Source: Branchiostoma floridae (Eukaryota > Chordata > Leptocardii > Amphioxiformes > Branchiostomatidae). Taken from it: a stretch of DNA of 64,000 nucleotides. The notes below the pieces were generated by a model, which saw nothing but the letters and a program-made list of their open reading frames with translations, had not been told where the DNA came from and searched no databases. The stretch spans positions 9,133,100 through 9,197,099 of the forward strand of contig NC_049987.1 of NCBI RefSeq assembly GCF_000003815.2. Direction: 5' to 3'. Positions 24,901-39,900 of the stretch are shown here, in pieces (within the stretch, counting starts at the first letter, position 1; each line of letters opens with the position of its first letter). The translations under genes were made by a program, and so were the position numbers.

Positions 24901-27900
24901 ACTACCTTTACATTCTGCCTTTTTACTTGTAAAAACAATGTACATATCAATATCAATTCTGTTCTTTTTTTATGGTAACCTTATCAACCATGCTTTGAAG
25001 TTTTAGACTAGTCTCGATGATAAGTCAAAGTTAAAGACAAGAAATATTACATATCTTCTATCAAGTATATTACTAGTGCATGTAGTAGAATGCATATGTG
25101 GCTGAGACGAGTGCAATGCCATGTCCGTGGTAGCCAAAGTTATATATGGCTTGAGGTATATTTTCTTGTCCAGAAATTAATCTTTCCAATCTTAGTAATA
25201 CTATTAGTACATTCAATTTGTGTCTGTTCAAAGCTTTGCATTACTGAAAGATGATAGCTATAAGATAGCAATTGGAGTTAAAATGATTTTATCAGATTCA
25301 GATATTTCTTGTCCTTTGGGCTATTTATCTGATAATTGGAAGAGGATTGTCATAGTTTTTTATGGCTTCCATTACAATTACATAATATGGAGTATAAAAA
25401 CTATAAATTTGACATAGATATTGTCAACCTTTGCATTTATAGACCAATTATTCTAGATCTTTTGACCATGTTGCAATTCAAGGTTAAAATGTGATTTGCA
25501 TAATGATGAACTTGCACCTAATGGAGGGAAGTATCCTGGTGCATGTGCATTTTAATGAGCTCATTTTTGTGGTAACTTGGAAATCATGTCTCCTACTTGA
25601 TGGTGTTGTGCAGTATATGAAAACTTACATTGTAATACCTGAAGTTCTTCAAAGAACAAATGACTGCCTTGTATTTTGTAAGAAATAAATTGCTATCTTA
25701 GTCGCTCATTCAGAAGCTGTAATATACTCAAGAGAGCAACATAGGTTTAGTTATTGGCTAGGACTGATTTGGAAATTCGCTACAGGGAAAATGACTGTGG
25801 AATTGATAGCAATTTTATGGCTTCATGTAGCTGCAGACAAGACGGAAATTTTTCATTGTTAGAATTTTTATGAGAACTTTACCAGATTATCTGGCGGCTT
25901 TTAATACTCCGACGAGTTTAACGATCACATCACGAGGCAACTAGCCATGGAGTAAGGGGCTTCACTCCGGCAAGTTTTGCTACTCGTAATGAATATTGCA
26001 GAGATGCTGACACAGGGATATATCTATTCCAAACAATGGTTGGTAACCTGTGCCAATCTTGCTGTATTCTAAATATTCAATCAGTCTTGCTACATACTGC
26101 CTGAAAAAAGAGATTTGATTTAGAATTAGGACCGCATTGATTTAATGTGTTCATTTGAGACTTGATTTTTTTGTCTTTTTTATCTTAAAAAAAAAAAAAA
26201 CAGTCCAAAGATTATATTTGAATCAACTGCAAAAGCACATATCATATTTTATGGCATAGTTGAATTTTTATAGCAAGAATCTTATAGCAATGAAATATGT
26301 TATTTTAAAATTGTTTGAACATTATGGGGCCAGTACTGATAAGATTCTGGCCTTGGTTTAACATGGATTAACTTAAGATAGGCCCATAAAAGAGTAAGTT
26401 GACGGATGTGAAAAGTAAAAGATGTCCAGTTGTGGAGTTCTAACAGTATATTGTATAGACTTTGTCTCAAGTATATCAATGAAGGACATGGTAGGGTTGG
26501 GTGTGTCAGCAATTTTTTTCGGTCTTTGACTCTGCTTGACCATGTTACACATTGTAACGGTGTGGCGACATTCGTTGTAGGTCCGCTTACAATTTTGATG
26601 TTGTAGGATTTTCAAGCAGGCTGTGACAGAAACAGCCATAAGAAGGATCTAAGACAGTCTTTTCAGAAACAAGACACCGTTTTGTACTCTCCAAGCAGAT
26701 TTTTTTAGTCATTTTTATCGGGGACGGTGGACATCAAGAAACATTGCAAAATAGAAAGCCTGATAAAAAAACTTCAGAAAAACAGCCAGAGCTTAACCTC
26801 TGCTTGGAGAGTAGTGATAATGTCCCAGAGTACGATGGTTGTAACCAAACTCTATGTTATAGCTGAATCGGAAGTTCTGTAGCCTGTAATGGGTACCAGA
26901 ATGACAGGTCGGTGATGCGTGCTGTAAGGAAACCTGACAGTTGACATGTGTCTCATGTCACTTACCCACTATGTGCCCACCTCCTTCCCCTGGGGATTTA
27001 CATGAACTGGTGCATTACTTAAGTAAAGGAACATTGTGCACAAATTATCTAGCCAAAAAGATTAAGATTGAAGTTAAATACCATCACACTTATTCTTCCC
27101 ATTTTAAGTAGCATTATGTAACTCCATCTTTTTAAAATTCTTACATGGCAATCTTAGACTAGTTGCTTTGCATTTGAAAGAAGGCATATCAAGTACATGA
27201 CAGTGAGGATAGAATTTTTATCAAGTTTAAATGCTGCAAATGATTCATTTTTTCTCTCCAATTTCTAAAATAACAGAAAGACATGTTAACCTGAAAAAGA
27301 GCAAAATGGCAAAGATTGGTTGGCCAAATGTCATTATTACCTATGCGATTCGAGGAACATTATCTGATCATACGGAATGGCCCATTTTCATAATTCTCTG
27401 AGACAACCCTGAGATAGGGTCATAAAATGATCTACTGTGCTTCTGATTTTCTGCATATGATACTGCAGATGAATACAAATTACTGGATGATATAGTTCTC
27501 AATCAAATATTCATAACATGAACATGATGAATTTTCATGTACTGACCAGTTGGAGCCTTGGGAATTTTGCGCTGACAGTTATTTATGATTTCTGATCACC
27601 ATAACTCTTATTTTTGGTCAGTTTTGAAACTTTATCTGGGGGAGGAATTTTTGGGCCATGGAGTTCTGTCAAAATTGATCTCGCACAGCTTGATCATAAT
27701 ATCACTGTTTTTTATCTTTGTAATATACTGTCTATACAGTCAAACCTGTATATGAAGACCACTCAAGGGACCCAGCAAAAGTGGTCTTCATACATAGGTG
27801 GTCTTTATACAGAAAAAAAAACATGGCGGCAGTAAAGAAAGGAACTGACAAGTCTTCAATTCAATCAAGTTCCACAGACTTTATTATCCATGTCTTTACT

Positions 27901-30900
27901 ACTTTAATACCTGTGTGCTATTGCGGAGAAATGTATAAAAGCCTGCACATGAGAAGTACCGTATTTCTTTCATAAGAATGATCTGAAAAAGAAAAACGGT
28001 GGCAATAGTCCGGCTATAATTTGCAGCGTGTTGGCATAATTTTTTCTCATACTCACGGTGGCCCTTGTGACAAACGAAATATTCTATAACTGAGGTTTCA
28101 CGCGGCTGCACGCCGGCACATCGTTTACATCCACGAACATTTTTACCCAAAACATAATCGTTATGATCTGAAAATGTTGCAGGCTTCTTCTTTGCGGGAG
28201 TTTTGTTTTTGTGTGACCAGAAAAATGCGACATTATTTTCTTTTTCTGTCGGCGACATTTACGCCTGCATCGAAACCCAAAATTACGCTAGAGACACCAT
28301 AAATTCACATATAAACGCGTGTTTCCACGGAAAGTTCTTTGGATTATGCATTTTGTAACTAGGATGGTGCAATGTAATCGTGGAAAATAGCGTTCTTTTG
28401 CGTTTCAAAATGTAACTCTTTGAAACAAAATGGCGGCGGAGCTAGCAGCAAGCCAGCAAAATTCCCATGATGCACCGCTCCAACCAATCAGAGCGCGATT
28501 TTGTTGGGGATTCCCCGACATTATATATTCAGTTGTTGTTGTTTTGGTGGCTTCAACCAATCAGAGGTGCGTATTTCCGACCTGCAGACGCCACGATTCT
28601 GAACCGCGCTCTACAAAAATAACTTTTTTACGTATTTCACGGGAAGTACAACGGGCCACGATGTTTTATTAAGACAGAAAATGCATTTTTTAAAAGTTTA
28701 TGTTCGAAAAGCCTGGAAAATGACGAAGAATAGCTATCGTAAATACTACGCTATTTGTAGTAACAAGGAGGTTAGAAATCTGATTTTTACCTCCTTGGGA
28801 GGGGGGCATAGCGGTAAATAATTTGTGGCAATTACGCTCATTTTTCGCTGTGAACATTAAAGTAGCGTGACAAAATCACATGCCGCGGTCGTTTTGGCAG
28901 TGTTAAGGTAACGTGCGGTCGCCTTTAGTGGTGGTCGGGGTCGCGATGGACAGTGGTCGTCATATACAGAAATCTTAATGCTTACGTCTATGGGAAAATT
29001 CAAGGGACCGCTTTTCGGCGGTCGTAGTGGACAGTGGGTCGCTATGCACAGGTGGTCGGTAGACCAGGTTTGACTGTATTGTATGTACAATATACTGTAA
29101 ATGCATTTAAGTTCGCGGGGATTTAATTTCGCGGTAGCAGGAAAAAGGACTTTTTGCGATGGTTTTAATTTCGCGGTAACACCATAGACTGCAGTCTCAT
29201 ACCATGATAGAAAAATGTTCGCGGTGGTTCTAAATTCGCGGCGAAGTGGTCACCGCGAAAACCGCGAACATTAATCCACCGCGAACATTTCTGTATTTAC
29301 AGTACTATCCGATAGTGATACATCAACTAACAAATCAGTCTATCTACTGGGTATTGGGGATGCATTGGTCTTGGGTGGAAAAACTTGGTGAACACCAATG
29401 GATGCTAAGTACTGCATATTGTTAGATTTTTGTTCCTTGAAATACTGGATGCAAATTTTCAAGATACAGAATGCAATGTTTTATTTCAAATGTTAAAAAA
29501 AATCTGTGTTGTCACCATTTTGCACACAGACCTCAAATGCCTGTGATCTTTCTTTGTACGGATAGATCTGTAGATCATATATTTTTGACAAGGGAAGTTC
29601 TGAAGGACAATGTTCTCCAGCATTAAAGTAATTCAATACATCAACGTCTTGGTGTCAGGGCTCGGAATTCATTTTTGGGAATAGGAGTCTAATGAAGATA
29701 AAGTAGGAAATTGGCAAAATGTACTTACAAACCTTACTGCCTCTCTTCAATTTGAACATAAAGTTCTATATCATTATCTTCCAGATTTTTTACACATGTA
29801 CAACAAAGCTTCTATCATTTTAAGACCTAAATTTCAGGAATATGCTGCATGTTATTGTTCCATGGTATATTACCTTACACAAATATCAAAATGCACCTGT
29901 ACATCCACCTTCAGAAGTAATTAACGTGCACATGTACAGCTCCAGTTTTGGTGTGCCCAGCTTGTTTCCAGCCTTGCATGGTGGTATGATGTCATACAAC
30001 AATGTCATGTGGATCTGCCACAGAGGTCAATGTTTATCTACAAATTTGCCTTGATTGCATCAACTACATTCCCTTTGCTATTTTTGCTCTCAAATGTTAT
30101 GATTTGGATCATTTATTAGAATAATTTATACCTTATTTAGTTAATCCAATTAATGATAGTTTCAATCAGGACATTGACACATGCATGCCTGTAGATGCCA
30201 CAGGCTGCAGTTCTCATAACAGGAATAACAGTTATGCCTAGGGAAAAAATGTTGTGTTTCTTGTTTATCTACCTACCCTAAAAACCTGCCGACCCTAGAC
30301 TTTTTTGGCTTGGCAGTGGAGTGACATAGCTTCTAGTTAAAATTTTTATTCAGTCTGTTTCCTACTGAGGTAAAAACACTGCTTGTCCTGTCTAATGAAG
30401 GATAAGTGTATCTATTATGCACAACATTCAAGATTGACATTGAAAGACACTTAGTGTCCTCATGCAGTTCTTCTGTCACACTAGAGTTTTGGCCAGCCTA
30501 AAAAACTTACCAAAAAAAAAAGATAATCCCTACCTGCTGACCCTGCTTTGTCAGGACTAAAACAGGAAACACAACATTTTTTTCCAAGGCCTTACCATTA
30601 CAGAATCTTCCAGGACCATTTAGCGATTCACATAATTCCCACCAAATTGTGTTAAAAGCTGTAATTCCAGTTACATTACCAAGGAAGGCAATGAGGTGCC
30701 ACATACATTGTATAAAGTTGCACAAAGGTAGCCTATCATAGTTTTCCCTTTTATGGATATCAGCATTGCAGTAATTGCTGATCCGACTGATATTCAAGAA
30801 ATGTCTTATTGCCATATTGTTTGATATAACAGCAAGCTAATGGCTAAATTTGATTTAAATTACGCTGACTGATAAAGCTTGCAGCAGTCGTACTGTGAAA

Positions 30901-33900
30901 AGTCACGTGTTTGCAGTAAGTTGGCTTTATAATATTACTAGAACATGCAGAGGGAAGGAACAGATTGTATTGATGAGGGTCAATGTTTGAAGATGTTTTT
31001 GTTATTAAATTTTATTGATAAATCAAGAGAGATACAGACAGTGAACCATCTAGAACACAAAGCAATACTAAGAATGATGCCTCAAATAAAGAAATGATAA
31101 TACAGCCAAGAACATAATGTACCCCATTTTCACCATGAATGTGTGAAAATGTTGGTGGTTATGTTTAACATAACATATTTTCTTTCTGCTGTCCATTTGT
31201 CATTGAAAATTCCTCTGTCATGATTCCTCCTGACAGATGTACTTCCTTTCCTGTCATCCTTTCACCGTTAAGCCAAAAGAATCTTCCTGTTAGTTCTTAA
31301 GTCCCCAGATACCTGTCCCTGTAAGGATCACAACAGGTGAAAGATGTATGAGTACAAACAAGGAGTTAATTACCTTTCATGCTGTAACAAATACGTCAGT
31401 TTGAATTCCAATCCATTCCCTGCAGATTGGTATAGCCATCTGTTACCATATTTCACTTTGTGATTCCCTCAGGTCTGTGCTACCCTTTCTTCTTATTCAT
31501 TCCTCCAGCTCAAATGTTGTAAAAACTGATTGGGTCTTATCCTTAAGCAAGTCACCAGGTGCATCCTCTTGACCGTTGGTTGTGAGATGTATGTGAGGAA
31601 TATGGAAGTATTTTTATTCATGTACCTAAAGGTCAGTCTGTGATTGCTTTTGTGTGGCAACAAGGTTTCCTCCATGTTGCCTGCAGGGACCCTTTCTTTC
31701 ACTAGGGTGACTTTTGACCTTTCTGCAATACGCACCCTGCATGCTAAGGGGCATATTTTACATGACGTAGAGGTGTGCTTGAAATATAGATGACTGCATT
31801 ATACTAAAACCCTGCTTGTTCTTAATTCTCTTTGAAGCTTTGCTTAAGTCTTTGTTTATTCTCAGATCACTACATATACAGTATTTCAATAGACACAATT
31901 GGAAATCAGGATCCAGTAATTTTAGCTAAAATCAATACAACAGGGCTGCGATTTCCGCTCTAAATTAGAATGTTGGAGACTGGCTTGTCGATTATTTTAT
32001 AGTATCAGTTTTCAAACATCTGTTCTTGTAAGAGATTGAAAAAAAACTAGAAAGGCCGACATTTGCTTGAGAGCAAATACAGCATATTTCAGCCATCTCC
32101 CTCCCCATGCAACAATAGACTATTTCAAAATCACCCATTTGAAAAATCACTTTTACTAATGGCGGTTTAACCCAAAAATGAATCTTACAAAATTCCCCCG
32201 TTCAACTTCAAGAATGGACTCCAGTGCACCCTATGTGAATTTGCACAATAGACCAGTCCAGAAATACTCCCACTGAAACCTTGGCCTTTTGAATAAGAAA
32301 CCAAATCCAAAATTGAATTCAGCAAAAAAGGTCCCAGTGCATGAAAAGGTATAATAGACCAGTCTAAAAACACTTCCACTAAAAATTGAATTTTGAATCA
32401 TCACCACCCGTCCAAACTGAATTTGAAAAAATCCCCCTTCCGTGTGCAAAAAATGGATTCTTCCATGTAAAGTAGAGCAGTCCAAAAATACATCCGCTAA
32501 AATAGGACTTTGACATAATCACTGAAGTCCCAAAAATGGATTTAAAAAAAAGCCAATAGATTTTTAAAAAATCCCCCCTCCATGCAAGAATGGACTCTTC
32601 CAGCACACCCATTTAAAATTGCAAATTAGACCAGTCCAAAATAACCCTGCTGAAAGACTTTGACAAACTAGAAGTCACCAAAGTCCAAAATATGAATTTA
32701 AAAAAATCCCCCCTCCGTGCGAGAATAGACTCTTCCAGCACACCTTCTGTAAAACTGCAAAATAGACCTGTCCAAAAATACACCCACTGAAAGACTTCAC
32801 CAGTCCGAGGATGAATTTTAAAAAAAATGAACCCCTCCGTGTAAGAATGGACTCTTCCAGATAACACCGGACTCGCTGATTGGCTGTCACCCTCCCCCCC
32901 CCCTCTTTAGGATATAGATTCAGGCTAAGTGATTGGTTACCTATCTAATTAGATTAAATAGACATATATGCCAGAAGGTGCAATCTGCAGCTGGGGTCAA
33001 CGACCTTAAGGTCATTGACCCCTGTGGCTATTGGAAAAAAAATCCCCAAATCTATCATTTTGACGTAGTCTATGACAAAAATTATACATGTGTCATTTGA
33101 ATGAATATCTGGTGCACCATTTTACCAAAATTTAGGTCATTTGGTTTTAAAACCAGAGCACAAGAGCCAAAAGTGTACTTTTTGGTCATAAAATGGCCAA
33201 ATAATCGTAAAATTAAGCATTTTGTTGTACTGTATGCCTCAACTGTTAATGAATCCATGTGCGCATATGTCTAGGGCACTCCTATACTAAATTTCAGGTC
33301 ATCCGGTTCTAAAACCAAGGTACAGGAGCCAAAAGTGTCCTTTTTTGGTCAAAAAATGACCAAAAAATCGCAAAAATAAGCATTTCGTTATACTGTACAC
33401 CAAAAGTGGTATTGAATTTGTATGGGGGAATTATCAAAGCACATCTGTGACAAATTTCAGCTCATTCGGTTATAATACCAGGGTACAGGGGGCCCAAATA
33501 TACAGTTTTGGTCTTAAGATGACCAAAAAACCTTAATAAAATCATTTTAAAGGTAGATATGAAAAAAATGAAAAAAACGTCTGGGGATATTGACCCACTC
33601 TACCCTTGTGTCAAATTTCAAGTCAATCGGTTCAGGAACAACGGAGATACCGTGTTCCGAAGATTTGACAGGAGAAAGAAAGAAAGAAGAAAGAAAGAAA
33701 CATTACGAATACAATATATTTCACCATACCTATGGTATGGCTGAAATATAAATACAGTACGACATCACAGAGTGCAATTCAGATGCCAAAAGATGGGAGG
33801 ATAGATATAGACCTTCTTCTCTCAATCACAGTGTGATATATGGTGGCACCTGTCCTTGGTGCTGAATGAACAGTGAGTATTTTTCTAGGTCACTGGATTA

Positions 33901-36900
33901 TCAAATCAACGGATGCATCGATGTGAGAAGTTTAAACAAGCTGCCAGCAGGTTATTATCATGTTCTTATGAATTTTACATGTCGTCCACGGTTATTAAAT
34001 GTTGCTTCATTTCAATCCTGACAGGGCAGAGACCTAATCAGTGCAGTGTTTAATTTCATATGTTATGTCTGATTTAAAAGAGTCATTAAACATAAAGATT
34101 GGATTTATCTCAAGAAATCAGATATTTTGTGCACAAATTAGGAGTATAATGGGCATATTTGACTATGAAGTCAGGACAGCATGTTGGAATGTTAATAGTA
34201 AATGGAAGTTTCCAGAAATGAGGCTGTATTGATATGTTTCCAAGACGTCTTCAATCAGTCCAACAATATGCAGAGTCCGGCCAGTTTTGAGGGCAAAGGG
34301 GAAGGCAATTCACATCAGTGATTTACAGTGTGTGGGGTTGTGTGATTGTTGAGCTGTCTACTTCTTGTAAACCAAATCTGAAAATAGGGATATTTGGGGC
34401 ATGGACAATTACATCCACTGGTGGTAGGAAAGCAAAACTTCCTTTCAACTGGAATATTGACAAGTCAACCTGTGGAATAGTGTTACATGGACATATTTTT
34501 TTTCATTTCACATTTATTTTTTATTGATTGAGATTTCAGACTCCTGGGTAGCCCAATTCAGCTTAGCAAACTGATTTTCCTTATTTTCTTATCATATACA
34601 GGCCACGCCTTAAGTTTTAAGCCTATCACAGTTGGCCACAGTAAAATGGTATGGTACAATAGACCATTATTTGACAGTTTTTAAAAATTTTTTTCATTTC
34701 CTGAATAACTTTTGTCGTGACCCTGCCATGTCAGGTATGATAAGTTCTGTCAGTTGTTTGGATAGATATATTCCAATTAGGCACCTAATCCCCCACAGAG
34801 CTTGCTCCTGACGATCAGTCCTTTCTGCTCCAAAGCCATCTTGCACCAGGCATAATCAGACCCATAATCTTCGGGCAATTAGCAAGAGGGTGAAATGGAT
34901 TCACTCTGTGTAATGATGAGATTAGAATATCATAGTGCTGCATGATGCATGACACATCAGGCCAGGATTAATGCATTTATCTGTCATTACATAAACAGGG
35001 GCACCATGCCCTTGCCAGACCTGTGCTTGGATACCGCTTCATCAGTGAACTACCCTCCCCTTGAAATAGTTGCAAATTCTTAAGACATTCTTTTCATTTC
35101 ATGTTGTGTATTGCAATTTTGTGGTAATGTTCTTGTACTGTTATATAAAACAGAACTATATCAGGTAAATACAAATGGAATTTTGATTGATTTCTTCAGT
35201 AAGTCATCATACAGCAAGGATTTTATCAGGTGAAGCTGGCCTAGTGTTTTAGTTTGTAAGAAACCTCTCCATCTTTTCATCCATTTTGGAGTTTTAGCAC
35301 ATAAATACAGAACATTAACTATATCCAGCATACTATGGTCACAAGTGCAATGCTCACAAAATTTTCTAGGCTTCTGAAATAAGATTTTGCAGATGTGTCT
35401 GTTGGCTTCTGGATTGGACTAGAATTTCAGGTGTGAGATGTTGGGCTGCTTCATATTGAAAATACCAGTGTCATATCTCCCCTTGGAATTGATTATTTAG
35501 AACTGCTGCAAATTAAGTATATATCTGAAGCAATGGAAACTACATTCGTAGTTTCTACATGTATGTGCATTCACTGTAAATCTTAAGTCTACACAGTACT
35601 GAATACTACAGCTGTGGGTAGCAATAGATTGTTGTATATTAAAAAAAAAATGATGGTATTTCCACCAAAGATTCATAGTATTTTTTCAGTCATTTCAAGT
35701 CAAGGAGTTCGGCTTCACTTTCACTTGGCAAATACATGTACATGTAAGTTTGTATCTGCAGGCCTCGAAATACTTTTTTTAGCCAGGTTGCGCAGGCGGC
35801 AACCTGAGTCAAAAACCAACTTGCGCCATCAGCATTTCAGGTTGCGCCACTTTCAAGACTGCAACAAATATAATATCTCAAAGAACCGTGAAAAAATCGC
35901 GACCTCCGTTGAACAGTGCAGACCGTGCACCCCTCCCCAGTATAGTCATCGTCACACTAGCTGTTTTTCCCGCATTCCATCGACAGTATTGTCCCAAACA
36001 AGCAAAAAAAAAAACCTTCAAAATAAGCCTATACATGTACTTATCGGCAAGGACGTTAGGCAGTCGATGAGTTTTCGTATTTATATTGTCAAAGTTTGAT
36101 GCCTTGCTGCATGATTTTTGCCACGAACACAGCGTTGGGTCATCAGATATTCCACGTCACGGCCAATGGGGTATGACTCTCGCGATTCGCCAGATGTGAG
36201 TAAGTGCGAGATTTTGCGCGAGACTTGAAGGTAGATTTAAAATGGCGGCTCTATAGCGGCCGAAATCCGCAAATTTTGAACTTTGAGTGAAGTTTCCGGC
36301 GGAAAATTAGGGCTTACCAAAGGCGTTCATCCTCAAAACAGGGTGTACATTTTCTGATATCTTGTTAGTAAAGGGCCTGTATCTTAAGAATCGTTTTGTT
36401 TACCCAAAAAATCAAGTTGCGCCGTGTGCAACCTGATTTTCTGAACAACTTGCGCACGGAGAAAACTACTTGCGCGGCAGGGGTGCGCAAGTGGTTAATT
36501 CGAGCCCTGATCTGTATAGGCGGTATAGCTACCCTTCCACATAACACATGCTTTAAAATAACACACGCTTTAACTCCCAACCTAAGTGTGCTCTAACTAC
36601 CTGTAAGGTGGCCTCAGAACATCCACTAACTGTGGTGTAAGGCCTCTCTGAAGTCTGGCACGGTGCCATGCACAATCTGTTATAACTAATATTTCACATG
36701 TAAACTCTTCAGTTACCACTTGGGCTGTAAACCATTATTGCTTTTTATGTACTACTAGTTCTCTTCAATTCAAAGAGGACTTTTGCAAAGGATAATGTAA
36801 GTTTTTACTAGCAGATCTAACTGTATCCACCATTTGGTATGCTATTTCTATAGCAGGATGATCAGTTGAGTCTCTATTTCAACTGAATGTCTTTACCAGG

Positions 36901-39900
36901 TTGTGATCAATATTGTATAAAGTTTTAGTCAATCTCTATATAGGCAGGGGTAGCACTCACTTATGTATGGCAGTATATATGTAAGGTACAGTAGAAGCAA
37001 CTATGTGTCTCTTCTTCTGTGTAGACTTGGCAATACATTTGTAAAATTATCATCTTTTTCCAGTGCTGAAGTTTTATCTTAAAACTTATAAAAAGTTAGT
37101 TGGATGTTATCAGCGTTATTCTATTCAGGTACAGTACTGGTACATTGATGTGCCCTTATACCAGAATTATTTTCCCAGTACTGTACTGGTACTGGGTACT
37201 GGTACACATTCTTAGTCAGCACAATTTGTAATATAGATTCTCCTGTTGCACAATGTGTCATAGATTCCTGTATACTGTGTTAGATATGACAAGAACAGTG
37301 CAATACCCATACTGTGGCAACAGTTGTTTCCTTAGAAGTCCTATCTATTTTGTTCAGGCAAGGTGAAATAGTACATGTCAAGACTAGATGGCAGTTGTCT
37401 ATAGTCCCCAGGCTTTTTTTCATGACTGTTAGAAGAAATGGAGATGTTTTTCTTCAAGGTCAAATGAAGTTGCCTGAAGATAAGTAACAATGCCTCAGTC
37501 AGGTCTGGGAGGGGTGGCCCGTTGCTGATCAATAATACTTCTATATATGACAACCCTGATGGTAATGAAGCAGTGTAGGTGAACACATGACCCATGAAGA
37601 ATGTTATGACAAAACAGCATTTGGCTCCATGTGAACATAAATGCACAACGTTATTGTAGCCTAAAGGTGCGCGATTATGGCACTGCCATAATAATTTACA
37701 GAGAACTAGCCACACACACCTGACAGTCACCTTAGAGCTTTGCAAGACGGGACCACCTGAGCCAGGTACAAATTACATGATACAGCTAAGATTCACCACT
37801 AGCTCTGGACCTCATAGCTGCTATCGATCTATATTTAGCACTGCTGCATTATTTATCCTGGGCCCACGGCTAGCTTAGATGGGTGTCATGGTTCGATCCC
37901 GGGAGAGTCGGGAAAATTCCCGGCAAAGTTTTATCTCCTGTGTGTAAATATGTTATAAATAGGATGTCAGGTACATGTGAGGGCCAACATGGCTAGCATT
38001 GAGGAGAGGTAGGTGGATGGTTCCCGGCTATTATGGGAGGGATGGACGATGGGCTGGATCCGTGGGGATCGGGTTTATTTTTGAAACTGATGAAGTCTTG
38101 ACGTGAGCGCGGAAATGACATGCAAGGCAGTTAAAGTGGAACTATAGCCAGCGGGGAAACCCTGGCCTGATATGGTGTTCTAAGGCCATAAGTCAAAAGC
38201 CTAGGCACAGTTCATGTCGTCTCCAATGACGTTGGTATCACGCCGAATATTTTGAGGAACCTTTGTGCACGGAATTTTTTTGTCCATCATCAGGCATGGC
38301 AGATAGATTTGGAAATGGAAGTGGAGTCCTAAAATATCTGAAAAGAAGTACATTGCACCCATACATATACACCAAAAATATAACCTTGAACGTACTTGGC
38401 AAAGATGCTTTTCTTGAAGATTGTATCATTATTATATGCAAAGTTGGACAGTTTTATTTTTGAAAAATCACCCTAAAATGCAACCCATAGATGTATAAAG
38501 TGTACAAAGTTGACTGTTATTAAATTGGGGTAAGTCCCAATTAAACGTGGTGTTGGTTAAGTAAAGTTAAGTCTTTTCCACAAAGTTGACTGTTTATAGT
38601 CCTTACGTTTGAAGAGTCTAGATATTCTACGCTGACAAATATGTCAAAAATTTATATGTAATACCTGTTATGGTGTAAACACTGTTCTTTAACCGGTTTG
38701 ATGATATGATTAATTTTGTTTTCCAAAATATGTATCAAAACAGATGCACCAAAAGATAAATATGCATATTTATTTGTTAATTTAGCAAAATTATCTAAGA
38801 TTCTAACGAGAGAACCAGTAAGGGTGAGACATATATTCACTATGTAAACTTGACTCCTATGCAAGAAAGTTGACTGCTTATATCTACATACAATGTATAG
38901 GTATGCTTTTGCAATATTGGTGTTATGACATCACATTATGTAATTCTGTCTGACAAAATTGGTAACCACCATTCTGTGACTCCCCACAACACTAACCACA
39001 TGATGTTTGCCATGTCAGCATACCTGTCAGATTTGGGACACCTGGACAGTTTCATGGGTTATGCCCCTAGCCATATAATCAATGCTTAATATCAATGTGG
39101 GCATTCCTTACATGAAATACAAATGTACTTTGAATGAATAACTAGAGGTGGGTTTGTATGTTGTAAGACATGTTTGAAAATGTCTGTACACATAAGAAAG
39201 AACAAAAATTCCCATGTTAATTTTATTTGCATGATTCAATTAATCAGTTTTGAAAGGAAGCTACAACAAGGGACAATCTGTTGCAGTTTTTGTAAGATAG
39301 AATTGTCTTTTGAGAAAAACTGTGCAGAGGTGGAGATATATTTGGCCTATGTTATAGTGTGTATCAGTTGGGACATAGGATCCGGGCCAGGGCGTTTTTT
39401 TGAAATCGCCCTGGAATGCCCTGGTCCGACATGAGAAAAAAAAGTTGTGGAGCCAAATGTAAGTGTTTGGGTCAAACCCTCAAACCTACTAGTTTATCCA
39501 AATCATATCTTAGTCTTTGAAGTGTTTTTTTTTTCCTTTTACTGAAAGAGGAAAGGTTTTCTTTGCTGCAACTAAAATGGATGGAAAATGTCAATCAAAT
39601 TTCATGACAGTAAAAAGTTTGTTTGGGTCAGTTAATGTACTTGTTGTGTAGAGCCAGTGAATTGCTGCAGTGGTTTAATATGTTTGGCAGCGCACAATAC
39701 ATTGATTGTACTTGAACTCCCTCTGGATAGCCCTGGTGATTTATACATGGGTTCCCCTGACCGAACTTGAAGCTATCAAGGGAAATAACAATCTGGCAGG
39801 ACATATGGTGACAAGGTCAACCAGCACACGTCAGTCAATAGGGACTTTCCACAATGTTTGTATTCAAGGACTGCTTTACTGGTTTTAGATTAACAGTCAT

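Noticed and set aside
32185-32890. Overlapping minus-strand frames with repeated FSG.IFGLVYF-type peptides
   Set aside because: Translation of the 120-137 bp tandem repeat, not a protein.
37850-37990. tRNA gene suggested by GGTTCGATCCCGGGA
   Set aside because: The acceptor and anticodon stems do not form; more likely a SINE head.
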